Source: Amia ocellicauda (Eukaryota > Chordata > Actinopteri > Amiiformes > Amiidae). From it: a stretch of 64,000 nucleotides of DNA. The first letter of the stretch is position 1. Every line of letters starts with the position of its first letter. Shown one piece after another: positions 13,801 to 22,243 of this stretch. The stretch lies in NCBI RefSeq assembly GCF_036373705.1, contig NC_089867.1, positions 11,185,001 through 11,249,000 on the forward strand, given 5' to 3'. The position numbers and the translations under genes are program-made. The notes beneath the pieces were generated by a model that worked only from the letters and a program-made list of their open reading frames with translations, ran no database searches and was not told where the DNA came from.

Positions 13801-16800
13801 AGTTGACACCCGGTCAATGGCGAGGACATCGTTAGCACCATCATCACAGGCCTCTATGTAAAACTTCTCTGGTGTTGTGTGCCTGTGGAGGGAAATGGGG
13901 GGGGGGGGGGGGGGAAATAAATAAATATATATAGTTCACTGCATCAATGTGAGGTGACCTCCATCTTATAAACAGAATAAAAGTCACGAGGTTGCATGTA
14001 GTGGCAAGTGAATTTACACACAAGATCGCTGATAGCTGATCATTCGGTTTTCTAAATATAACATACTTAATCACAATCATTCTGGTAAGTGTACTTTTCA
14101 TTGTTCTCATCCTGACCAGTTATTTAAATTTCCACTATCCACTGCACTCACCCTCATGGTCTTGATTTCTATTCAGTGCAGAACAGCCCCAGAAGGCACA
14201 GTCTCGTTCATGTCACTTACAGCTGACAGAGATACACATTATTCCCAACTTTAATGCAATGGAAGGCCCTGAAGTCTGTGTTTTTCCAGCTCATGCAAAT
14301 TACATCTGATGGCTGCAAGCCACAAAAACACACCCCAGCGCTTAAGCAAGTGGTCACCTTAAAAGTAAGTGTGAAGGGCACGGATAACCTCCAAGTGTAC
14401 AAACTTGTTCACTCCCAGACAAGGCAAAGCAAATTAGTAGCTTGTTACTTAAACAGTTGTAGATGCTGAAGCATTACACTATACTATAGGATCTTGAAGA
14501 AGGAAAAGGAGTTTAAAAAATAACCCTGGGAGGAGTCCTGCTAACAGGCAAAAGCCACAGGAGCAATGCAGTAGGTACAACTTATGAACACCCACTTCAA
14601 CGCCAGAAGCACAGGAGGGCCTAGATCAAAAGGAACTGCTTCCTCAGGGCTTCAAATCGAGTCATGAACGCTGCAGTACCAGTGTGGAGTGGAGCCCCCC
14701 CCCCCCACTTACTGCTACACGGTATGGCACAGCAGAGCACTTCTGTTGATCAGACTAGGACAAGATGAACCAGTGATCACAGTGCTGTGATGTACTAGGT
14801 CAATACCTTAGGGATGGTAAAGCACACAATGCGATTATGCCCGTTAGGTTTGAAGGGAGACAGGAAGCAGCGTCTCCTCTCTTCCTCAGCACATTGGGAC
14901 TGCTTGGAGAGCACTGTTACAGAGCACTACACGAGTTGAAAAAATGAATCAATATAAAACTATAAAGAAAAGTATCTTCTACGAAATATCAATACTACCC
15001 AGTATTCATCATTTATCAATCATCGTAAACACTTCCTCTGTGCTTAAAACAACATCTTCATAACAAAGACTGAACACAAATCATACAGCACAGACTACGT
15101 AAGCTGTAATAAATGCACCCACCCTAATGGAGAGCTTTTAAAACATTAGCCTATCTTCCCTAGTTAAGGCTTGTGTATTTATCCAGGCATGATGGTTTGT
15201 AGATGTGTCCTCTTTCACAGTATTAAAGTTCACATTAAATTACAGTGGTGTTATTATTTGTAACACCACTGTACAGGCACAATCCAGAACATTTCTATTT
15301 TATCAATATGCATAACTACCAGTCCGGAATTGTTTAAGGATTAATAATACTGGAATAGCCTGCACAGGAGTAAGCAATGCATTCAATAAGCTTTTTAGAC
15401 AGAATGCAATTTGCTAAACCTTTAGACGTCTTGCTGACACACAGAATTGCCAGTATGCTAACTAAGCAAAGGTAAAGTCTGCTGAAGTGAACTCTTCATT
15501 GGTTTGTGCAATTCTGCAACTTCCAGAGCTTAAAAATTATTGGGCACTTAAAATTAAAGGCCTATTGTTTATATAGTAGGTCAACTGTTTATACAGATAA
15601 TTAGCTCAGAAGATTTCACAATGTTACCAAAACAATCTATTTAACAAATGGGTTTCCCACAGGGTTGAAGGGATGCATGCAAATACGTTTTTGATATCTA
15701 AATCCATTTATTTGGCAAAACAAATACGACAAATCCACAGGCATGTTGAAGCAGTACATAAGCACTTGGAGGTTAACTCTTCACAGAAGACAACTCTGAA
15801 CCCTCCTTTGCCCTACTATAATTAACCCAGCAACTATAAACAATGTAGGCCTCAAAACTAACGTTTCGCTTTTACAAAAGACGCCCTGGTTTGTTGTGGA
15901 GAAGCCTAGCAACATGTAGTTTTTTGGACTTGTCTCCCATTCACAAACTCAAACGACTTCGTAGATTCATATAAATATGGCAGATCCTCCAGGTTGGCTA
16001 GGTGAGAGTGAACTAGACAAACCCCGAGCGCTCCAAATATAATGCAGCCGCATGCAACGTTCTATCAAAGAAAGCACCATCTGTTTACTAAAGTTCTGCT
16101 CTGTGCATGTGATTCAAAGAAATCCGATTTCTACAGCTCATTTGCTGCAGTTACTGTACTTTGTAATGTGTTTTGCTTCACGGTATGAACTACTGGATGA
16201 TGTTCTACATTTTCTTAAACTAACATGCACCGAATAACTTGTTTACTGTTTTTTTTTTTAAACGCAATTGATATTGAATGAACTTCGAATAAAGGCATAA
16301 AGTCAAATAAACAAAAACACAATCTAGAAGAACTTCTACAAATACAAGACACATCTACTCTGTATACAATTTGCTTTAATGTATGGTCCACTGTGCAATA
16401 CCCCACATAGGTGACACTCCTCTCCAATTCAATCCACGTGTCTTTATAGAGACAGGACTTGAATATACATGAGTTTTCCCTCCTTGAAAGAGCTCAATAT
16501 TCACAGGGGATAAAATAATGCTGCTGGTATATAGCTAGCTTACTCAAAACTCAGGACAGGTCTCTTCTTTCACAAACTGAGGCTTCCGGTTTTCAGGACT
16601 ACATCAGACCTGCACATACCTCACTGCCCTGCCTTCAACAAGGCGTTCCAGCACAGTGAACTGCCCAGATACCACAAGTCTATGCATACATTGCACACAC
16701 CACTGTAAATCTCCCATGAACCAGACGAGATTAGCCTGTATTTATGACAGGATGAGGATTGGTAATAGGACTGATCGGTTCACAGACGATTAGCAGATGC

Positions 16801-18297
16801 TGGAACTTTGATTCTGTCAGCAGTGCAACATGCATCCACAACATAACGAGCCAGAGGGAAGGGAGATTTATTGCAGTGCATGGATGCAAATTCTAGCAGG
16901 GACAACTCGACTTTACCAGCTTCTATCCCACTGCGTTCAGCTTCCTTTCCTGCCATTAATAACCACTGTATTACTCCATAGGGCAGGATAGTTATAGCTA
17001 CAATGAAAATGGCTGACAAGTGTTTGTTTTTGCTTTTTCCCCTTCTGGTTATCAGTTTTAATGTATTGTTATTTTACTTGCATAAGATACAGTTCAACCC
17101 CCAACAATAACAATGTAAACAGCCCACTTGCTGTAGCATTTAGCCAGGTCCTACTAAACTAAAGTGCTGTTTAACTAAAGCCTGTTCTGCGATTCCTGCA
17201 CTGACCCAGTGTTCCTTGTAGTCTAATCTTATTTTGAACATGGGTTTATTTCTATCCACCCTCCTCACTCAGACATACATCTAAGTGACAGTATTTCAAA
17301 TGCAGCTCTCTCACTATACATTACAATTTAAACTTCCACCAGGTGTTATGCATAGGCTCTCCACAGGCATGCACGTAAAGCATGCATTAAATCCATTATG
17401 CTATGTTTAGAGCATCCTTCTGAAATAGCTGTTTTTAATCACACTCAAAATCATCATTTGGAGTTCATTAAATACTTTGCAAAGGTTATTTGAGCCAAAC
17501 TCTAATGAAACCGATCCAAACACCAAGTTAATCAAGAAGCAGGATTTATTGATCCCTTTTCGTTGTTTAGGTGTTGGATTTTGAATGTCTTTTTGACATT
17601 GGTGATATGATTGTACTGCACAAATTAATGTCCACCCCCACACTTATTACCCAAATACCGCAACATTTTAGAAAGCACTTTCAGACTCCTTACAACAGGA
17701 GATCCGTTTCCTAAATCAATCACTGGTCTTTATTAACGTTATTATATTATAATGGCCGACATTCAGGTGAGCTTTCAGATCAAAATATAGCGGAAGTCAG
17801 GGACGTTATGATCAGTAAAATAAATGTAAAAACATGGCAATCTCGCTGCCAATGCCTCGTTGGGGGACCGGTGGCGAGTGAAGAGTGAAGCAGGAGTTGG
17901 ACACGGGTTGGCAATGGAAAGAAAGGGGAGACAATCCCGTCAGTGTAGTTTCCAAGCGTTTCAAATTACCATCAATAAAGCCTGTCCAGCGGACCAACAC
18001 AAAACGGGCCAGTCACACAAATGCGGCATCTCGTAGTCACTGTACCGGCACCGGCTGGTAATATAACCTCGGCGGATCACCACTTCCTAGCACTCCGTCC
18101 AGCAGCGGCAATGGCAATGGCAGGAGCCGCAAGCAAAACTCACCGCAACAGGGTGGAAAACAAACGCCAGCCCGGTGCTCTGGGCCACCTTACATTGCGC
18201 TCCCTACCCCCCAACGCTGTGGGGTTTTAAGCAGGGCTGGGGATAAAGGTGAAATGTAATGTACTCACAGTTTGAAGCTCTCGTAGGCGGTCGCCAT
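1730..18297 (-). CDS. SACM1L: SACM1L, phosphatidylinositol-phosphate phosphatase Sac1 (complete, 20 exons)
   Basis: Sac1 is an integral ER/Golgi phosphatase that removes phosphate mainly from PI4P. It thereby sets organelle phosphoinositide levels and drives lipid exchange at membrane contact sites. Twenty coding exons join without phase conflict into 1761 nt, 586 residues plus stop, against 587 in human. The start [10 protein letters not shown] matches the human start less one residue. The Sac domain fills most of the cytosolic part. The catalytic CX5R(T/S) motif is seen as CMDCLDRT, Cys about 388 and Arg about 394, in exon 14. Two hydrophobic segments (about 523-542 and 549-568) form the C-terminal anchor. 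The tail ends KEKMD, a dilysine-type COPI retrieval signal like human KEKID. Oddities are a GC-AG intron after exon 14, a 34-nt exon 7, and a poly-C tract before exon 2. Identification is from protein similarity and is secure. Confidence 0.97.
2266..2323 (-). CDS. SACM1L: SACM1L exon 19 (first membrane segment)
   Basis: Residues 523-542. Reads [19 protein letters not shown], a single hydrophobic helix matching the first transmembrane segment of Sac1. Acceptor TTTCAG, donor GTAAGT. Confidence 0.96.
2439..2531 (-). CDS. SACM1L: SACM1L exon 18
   Basis: Residues 492-522. Contains [17 protein letters not shown] and VQKDWKFLT, leading to the membrane anchor. Acceptor TGCAG, donor GTGAGT. Confidence 0.97.
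2653..2746 (-). CDS. SACM1L: SACM1L exon 17
   Basis: Residues 460-491. Contains [20 protein letters not shown] and [11 protein letters not shown]. Acceptor TTCAG, donor GTATCT. Confidence 0.97.
2853..2925 (-). CDS. SACM1L: SACM1L exon 16
   Basis: Residues 436-460. Reads [20 protein letters not shown] then TDFTR, almost unchanged from human. Acceptor CTTAG, donor GTAAGA. Confidence 0.97.
3012..3081 (-). CDS. SACM1L: SACM1L exon 15
   Basis: Residues 413-436. Reads [20 protein letters not shown] then YKN. Acceptor TGCAG, donor GTAAGC. Confidence 0.96.
3388..3526 (-). CDS. SACM1L: SACM1L exon 14 (catalytic motif)
   Basis: Residues 366-412. Carries [20 protein letters not shown], with the phosphatase loop C-x5-R-T. 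The reading phase requires the exon to end at CAGCTCCAG followed by GCAAGG, a GC donor instead of GT. Acceptor CTGCAG is normal. Confidence 0.95.
3744..3842 (-). CDS. SACM1L: SACM1L exon 13
   Basis: Residues 333-366. Contains [20 protein letters not shown] and MVAEMQDEF. Acceptor TGTAG, donor GTACAT. Confidence 0.96.
3957..4036 (-). CDS. SACM1L: SACM1L exon 12
   Basis: Residues 307-333. Reads [20 protein letters not shown] and LGNGMVK. Acceptor TTTTTTTTGCAG, donor GTAAGT. Confidence 0.96.
4136..4204 (-). CDS. SACM1L: SACM1L exon 11
   Basis: Residues 284-306. Reads [20 protein letters not shown] then LNL, 23 codons. Acceptor CTTAG, donor GTATGG. Confidence 0.96.
4443..4529 (-). CDS. SACM1L: SACM1L exon 10
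   Basis: Residues 255-283. Reads [20 protein letters not shown] and PQISKTTNH, 29 codons as in human. Acceptor TTTCAG, donor GTATGT. Confidence 0.97.
4692..4777 (-). CDS. SACM1L: SACM1L exon 9
   Basis: Residues 226-254. Reads [20 protein letters not shown] then GGKASFVQ. Acceptor TCCAG, donor GTGAGT, phase 0 at the end. Confidence 0.97.
5242..5343 (-). CDS. SACM1L: SACM1L exon 8
   Basis: Residues 192-226, with [20 protein letters not shown] and VRYYVRG, a highly conserved Sac-domain block. Acceptor TTCAG, donor GTGAGT. Confidence 0.97.
6927..6960 (-). CDS. SACM1L: SACM1L exon 7 (34-nt microexon)
   Basis: Residues 181-192, [11 protein letters not shown] plus the first base of Phe. It is too short to stand out as an ORF. 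It was found because exons 6 and 8 leave a 34-nt gap in the conserved protein and this piece restores both phase and sequence. Acceptor CAACAG. The donor GTATCC is weak. Confidence 0.9.
7531..7590 (-). CDS. SACM1L: SACM1L exon 6
   Basis: Residues 161-180, [20 protein letters not shown], nearly identical to human. Acceptor TGTAG, donor GTGAGT. Confidence 0.97.
8132..8281 (-). CDS. SACM1L: SACM1L exon 5
   Basis: Residues 111-160, exactly 50 codons as in human. Contains [20 protein letters not shown] and [12 protein letters not shown]. Donor GTAAAAG. Confidence 0.97.
8282..12346 (-). other. SACM1L intron 4 (about 4.1 kb)
   Basis: AT-rich intron. The stretch about 10200-10900 is especially rich in AATTAAAT-like words. 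I see no gene, tandem array or recognisable transposon. Conserved enhancers cannot be judged without an alignment. Confidence 0.55.
12347..12474 (-). CDS. SACM1L: SACM1L exon 4
   Basis: Residues 68-110. Contains [20 protein letters not shown] and [20 protein letters not shown], the conserved N-terminal Sac segment. Ends in phase 0 at Gln110, donor GTAACA. Confidence 0.96.
12475..13336 (-). other. SACM1L intron 3
   Basis: An 862-bp intron. Nothing recognisable was found inside. Intron 2 (13412-13784, 373 bp) is likewise empty of features I can support. Confidence 0.55.
13337..13411 (-). CDS. SACM1L: SACM1L exon 3
   Basis: Residues 43-68. Reads [19 protein letters not shown] and then TMRLVAG, matching human [19 protein letters not shown]. 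Acceptor CCCAG, donor GTAGGA. Confidence 0.95.
13785..13882 (-). CDS. SACM1L: SACM1L exon 2
   Basis: Residues 10-43, including [14 protein letters not shown] and [10 protein letters not shown] of the N-terminal Sac region. Acceptor CACAG, donor GTAGGG. The pyrimidine tract ahead of the acceptor is an 18-base poly-C run (13897-13914 complement). Confidence 0.95.
13897..13914. repeat. G18/C18 homopolymer at the SACM1L exon 2 acceptor
   Basis: Eighteen consecutive G on the plus strand. On the transcribed strand it is C18, starting 14 bases before the first base of exon 2, where the polypyrimidine tract belongs. The plus strand could form a G-quadruplex. Length may vary between individuals or be affected by sequencing error. 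Confidence 0.9.
14695..14707. repeat. C13 homopolymer
   Basis: Thirteen consecutive C on the plus strand inside SACM1L intron 1. No function can be assigned. Confidence 0.9.
15241..15273. repeat. Perfect 13-bp inverted repeat with 7-nt loop
   Basis: TACAGTGGTGTTA at 15241-15253 is matched exactly by its reverse complement at 15261-15273. The arms begin and end with TA, the target dinucleotide of Tc1/mariner and pogo elements. This could be a relic of such an element or a chance hairpin. Confidence 0.85.
18269..18297 (-). CDS. SACM1L: SACM1L exon 1 (start codon)
   Basis: Encodes residues 1-10 ([10 protein letters not shown], last codon split). ATG is the complement of 18295-18297. The start lies in AAAGATGGCGACC, which resembles a YY1 motif as well as a fair Kozak context. 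The donor GTGAGT follows directly. Confidence 0.93.
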
Positions 18298-18420
18298 CTT
18301 TACTTCGGTGTCTCTCTGACCTCAGTGACGTGTCAACGAGCCGGGGGAGGCGCGGCGGGTGACGTCACGAAGGGAGGCTTGTCGCTACGGAGGACACGTT
18401 TTTAAACCGTCAAACCGTGC
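18298..18420 (-). promoter_or_regulatory. SACM1L: SACM1L promoter, CpG-rich, with CRE
   Basis: CpG-dense DNA directly upstream of the start codon on the minus strand, without a TATA box I can place. A palindromic CRE, TGACGTCA, lies at 18360-18367, about 65 bp from the ATG. A CRE half-site TGACGTG lies at 18326-18332. This looks like a housekeeping CpG-island promoter with CREB/ATF input. The start site itself is not determined. Confidence 0.7.
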
Positions 18421-18711
18421 AAACATAGGATATTATTTAATACGCTTTCAGACAAGTGTGTGCATACAGTATATCAACAAAGACACGGTTATCTAGTTGA
18501 ATAAATCATGAACATATCTGAAAGCCAGCTACACACCGCTGTGCATGCACATCAGCAGGAAGCTAATTGCACTAGTAACACATAGTGCTAACTGGGTCTC
18601 ACATCAGAGTTTGCATTTTATATAACCATATAATATATATGCATATTATTTAGATACATTTTCCACCATCTTAATCTGAGATAAACACTAAATGTTACAC
18701 ATACACAGAAC
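18421..18711. other. Spacer between SACM1L promoter and tRNA-Arg
   Basis: AT-rich spacer of about 290 bp. No coding sequence. It may carry upstream elements of either neighbour, but none is clear. Confidence 0.5.
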
Positions 18712-18784
18712 GGGCCAGTGGCGCAATGGATAACGCGTCTGACTACGGATCAGAAGATTCTAGGTTCGACTCCTGGCTGGCTCG
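18712..18784 (+). tRNA. tRNA-Arg (anticodon ACG)
   Basis: A 73-base cloverleaf. Acceptor GGGCCAG pairs with CTGGCTC (one G-T), discriminator G. The D arm, the anticodon stem TCTGA/TCAGA with loop CTACGGA, and the T arm with GGTTCGACT are all intact. The anticodon ACG is at 18745-18747, read as ICG and decoding CGU, CGC and CGA. Internal A box (TGGCGCAATGG) and B box (GGTTCGACTCC) are present. It differs from my recollection of the common vertebrate sequence by one T in the T stem, tolerated as a G-T pair. It sits about 415 bp from the SACM1L ATG and is transcribed away from it. Confidence 0.95.
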
Positions 18785-18787
18785 ACA

Positions 18788-18794
18788 TTTTTTT
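18788..18794 (+). terminator. Pol III terminator of tRNA-Arg
   Basis: A run of seven T begins three bases after the tRNA 3' end, the normal RNA polymerase III stop signal. Its presence supports a functional gene rather than a SINE head. Confidence 0.85.
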
Positions 18795-19879
18795 CTCTCC
18801 ATAAGCGATAGACATTTGGTTCTACAGAAGTGTATGATTATGTTCATCACAACTGCAGTTTCAATTGATTCTGTTTACAGTGACCTGCAGCTAGAAAATA
18901 CTAAATAACCTCTCCGTGGTACTATCAGAATTAGCCAATCACAGCCTCTATCGCTACCAAGCATGACATCAGCCTATCACAGCCCTATTTCCTAAACAAA
19001 ATATGTCCAAAATCATACCTTTTATTTCCTATACATTCCTGTTAGGGAACATGTATTAACTTTAATTGTCGTTTTATTATTTTCCCCCATTACATGTGCA
19101 ATTTGTAACCAAAAATGTTCCTAAAGGGTAGAAATATAGTAAAACTTAAGGCTTTGGGGGGCCACACCAAACATCCTTGAGGGCCGCACTTTGGGAACCC
19201 CTGCATTAAAATATGCTGATGTTGAGTTTAGACGTAGAGACTATATATGTGTACATCTGTATTATTTTATTGTGTATTATGGACAAATATATATACCAAA
19301 TATGTATTTATTGTGAGTCACCCTTTTAAGTGACCTTATTTGTCTATAACACAATAAAGAAAGCAATTTAAATTAAATTAAATTAATGGATACCCTGTTT
19401 TAAACAATGCATATCTGAAAGTTAATGATTTATAGTTCCTTGCTGTTGCCGTTCACATTGTGCACAGGTGCCACAGCACATCTGGTCAGAGAAGGGTGCA
19501 TAACCTGTTTCTGTGTTTTCTGCAAAAATGTCAAAACAATTTGGTGCAAAAATGAACACCCAAGTAATTCTTGAGTCAAATTTTAATTTTTTAGTCATAA
19601 ATGTTTATTTAAAAAACATCGATGTCGGGATTGGCACCTCCAGGCTTCTAGCTTTCACCTTTCTATAAAGTTCAAATCTTTGTAGCGCACCAGAGAATAA
19701 CAGGTGATTTCCTTGAACCATTGAACCGAGTATGAGACTCATGGTCATAGAACGAGAGGCATTGAAATACATGAAAAACAAACATGACACATTAGATTGT
19801 GTGTATATTTATATCTGTACTCAAATGTGGGATGTGAAGAACTGCAAAAAGTTGAACCCACAAAGGTTCTGTTTCGTTA
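18795..19879. other. Intergenic DNA, SACM1L to LIMD1, left part
   Basis: AT-rich intergenic DNA with a hAT-type terminal fragment (19156-19203). A stretch near 19300-19384 has an AATAAA-like signal followed by repeated TTAAA units, which looks like the tail of an old non-LTR element. No protein gene is seen. Confidence 0.45.
19156..19203. mobile_element. Solo terminal fragment of a hAT-type element
   Basis: Ends with GCACTTTGGGAACCCCTG, the terminal inverted repeat style of Charlie-like hAT transposons. The opposite end was not found nearby, so this is a truncated copy. The left limit is approximate. Confidence 0.5.
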
Positions 19880-21400
19880 CTAGGATCTAATTTGAGTTCT
19901 TCTGCCTCAAAGTAATTTTTGACATATAATGCCACCCCACCACCTCTTCGTTTTTGCCTGTCTCTCCTAAACTGTGTGTATCCTTGTTTTCATCCCCATC
20001 ATTTTCTGTAAGCCATGTTTCTGTCACTCCTACATCATCATAGTCACACGCCAGCACTGTGGCTTCTAGGTCTAAAATCTTGATCCTTATACTCCTAGCA
20101 TTGAGGTACAAACATTTCAGGAGTTTTCTACTAGCAGTTTCCCTTGGTTTTCATTCCTTAGTGGAATATATCCCATTGTCAGAGCTCCCTGCACCCCTGG
20201 TCCCAAGTTTAAAAGATTCTCAATTACTCTGTACGCTCTCCCAATACATTAGCTGTTTAGATGTAGACTGTCCAGTTTGTACAGGTCCCATCTATCCCAG
20301 ATAAAAGACCAATGCTCCATAAATCTAAAACCCTCTTTCCTACACCAACATTTCAACCACGTTATACTTTCTAATCTCAGCCTGTCTCCCTGGCCTGGAA
20401 CGTGGTACCGGAAGTATTTAGATGAAAACTACTGCAGAGGTTCTGCTCTTTAGTTTCTTTCCTAACTCTTTAAATTTGTCTTGCAGAACCTCTGCCCTTC
20501 CTTTTCCTATGTCATTGGTTCCAATGTGGCCCATGATGAGTGGATTCCCCACCAGCTTTGGCCAGCAGCCTGTCTACTAGTTTAGGGAGATCTGCAACCT
20601 AAGCACCAGGCAGGCAAGATACCATGCGGGTCTCCTTATCACTAGAACACACTGTGTGATCTATGCCTCTAAGAATCGAGTCTCCTACTATAACTACCTC
20701 CCTCTTCTGGGGGGTTGTGGACACCATGGTGCTCTGGTGATCAACTGCCCTCCCATCAGCCTCGGAGCTGTCACCGTCCAACTCGGTGTCCAGCAGTTGG
20801 AACCTGTTGGGCATTTCTAGCTCTTGGGATGTCTCTAAGGCAGTGGTTCCCAAACCGGTCCTGGGGGACCCCCTACCCTGCAGGTTTTTGTTCCAACCGA
20901 GCTCTCAATTACTTAATTGAACACTTAATTGAACTAAAAAATTCCTAAAATCAGAGACTTTTAATTATTTTAAACAGAAGGGGGTTTAAGTTAAGTATAG
21001 AATTATATTTAAAAACATATTGAAGAAAAGAATTTTCTTACACAATTTAAAAAGTAAAATCTAAGCAGATTGTTACTTCAATTAAGGTTCAATTAAGTAA
21101 TTGAGAGCTCGGTTGGAACAAAAACCTGCAGGGTAGGGGGTCCCCCAGGACCGGTTTGGGAACCACTGCTCTAAGGGACCTCTCTCATGGGCTGATTGAC
21201 TAATTCTTCTACATCACTAATACAGTGCAGATCAACAAGCTGAGCCTCAAGATCACGGACCTTAGTCTCCAGGACTTCAACATGCCGACAACATTCACAA
21301 ATGAAATCTTCTTGGATGAGTTCATCCAGGAAGGCAATCAATCTGCAATCCTGACACTGTAATGGCCACATTCGTCTAAATGTTACAGTTTTTTCAGTCT
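19880..21400 (-). mobile_element. Decayed CR1/L2-type LINE fragment (ORF1 plus start of ORF2)
   Basis: Read on the minus strand it starts with an ORF1 piece (complement of about 21371-21171) with Cys pairs (CQDC, CECC) and a coiled-coil stretch. The SGNH/esterase-like core VVIVGDSILRG follows (complement of about 20720-20680). A frame-broken segment still reads like GWCRxxGFRFMxHW and WDLYKxDxLHLNS. Then comes the beginning of ORF2, an AP endonuclease, with LNARSIR and VTETWLTEN (complement of about 20111-19990). It breaks off near 19880, so endonuclease catalytic parts and reverse transcriptase are missing. Several frameshifts and stops make it inactive. ORF1 is split by the MITE at 20841-21168. 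The 5' part may reach about 21720. Family placement rests on motif style and was not searched. Confidence 0.8.
20841..21168. mobile_element. hAT-type MITE with perfect 81-bp terminal inverted repeats
   Basis: A 328-bp non-coding element. The left arm 20841-20921 and right arm 21088-21168 are exact reverse complements over 81 bases and begin CAGTGGTTCCCAAACC. Both sides carry the 8-bp duplication CTCTAAGG (20833-20840 and 21169-21176). The 8-bp duplication, CAG-type ends and lack of an ORF indicate a non-autonomous hAT element. It lies inside ORF1 of the older LINE, and the intact arms point to a fairly recent insertion. Confidence 0.93.
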
Positions 21401-22219
21401 TGGTTCCTGTTCCCTAGACAACTACTTAACTTTTTGTGACCGAGAAACAGCGCAGCTCTTTCTCAACAGCTGCTTTAAGTATCTTTTTTCTACCTGCCTC
21501 CAATTCACACCTAACGGTCTCCTCCTGGAACAGAGTTCCTGCTAGTCCTCGACTAAATCACCTTTCTACAACCTATTTACTTTCACCAACTCAGCAGCTG
21601 AACTGAATTGACTTCAATTAAGGCAAACTACAGACAAGATTAACTTCAATTAAGGCAAAGTTAAAACAAAATGAGGAATACTAAGACTGGTCTGAAACTA
21701 GGAAAATAACGAGATGGCTGCCTCTCACTTGTACTCTCCTGTGTCTGTCTGTGACCATGTGTAAATGTCTGTGGCAACTATGTATTCCATTCATAATACA
21801 GCACTTTAATGCGTACGGGTCATTTTAAGCCAAGGTTGACCAATTTCCCTCTGAATAATGGGCTGCAAAATAACTGTGCACATTTATCATAAACAAAAGA
21901 ACTTTGATTTTTAATTAATTCACACTCTGGCACGAAAACCATGATGGATTGTGTAATCCAATTTATTTTAGCACCAAAAATAACCCACTGGCCAGAGCAA
22001 TTAGGCATTTAGCAATTTTAGCATGGATGCCCTCCTTTTCATGCAACCGACCACTTTCTGCTGACTCTGTGAATCTGGGATCTAGGACTGAAGAATTTTC
22101 CTTAAACTGAAGCCATTCTCCATCTCCTCTTAATAAGTAGAAATGAAAAGATTGATTGATCCAAGTAATTAGTTTTACCACCAAAAAAAAGTTAATTTGA
22201 ATGCGTGAAAATAGACTCT
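21401..22219. other. Intergenic DNA downstream of LIMD1
   Basis: The part up to about 21720 probably belongs to the 5' region of the LINE. The rest is AT-rich with no gene seen. A second minus-strand AATAAA is at 21962-21967 and could serve a longer LIMD1 transcript. Confidence 0.4.
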
Positions 22220-22237
22220 TAACAAGAAAGGATGGCC

Positions 22238-22243
22238 TTTATT
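22238..22243 (-). promoter_or_regulatory. LIMD1: Candidate LIMD1 polyadenylation signal
   Basis: AATAAA on the minus strand, about 1.57 kb downstream of the LIMD1 stop. It is the first canonical signal I see in that direction. Use of this site is inferred, not shown. Confidence 0.5.

Larger units (their letters stand above)
13883..18268 (-). other. SACM1L intron 1 (about 4.4 kb)
   Basis: First intron, between the promoter-proximal exon and exon 2. It holds the poly-G/poly-C run at its acceptor end, a 13-base poly-C run at 14695-14707, and a perfect hairpin at 15241-15273. The part nearest the promoter (about 18020-18260) is CpG-rich. No further gene is seen. Confidence 0.6.
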
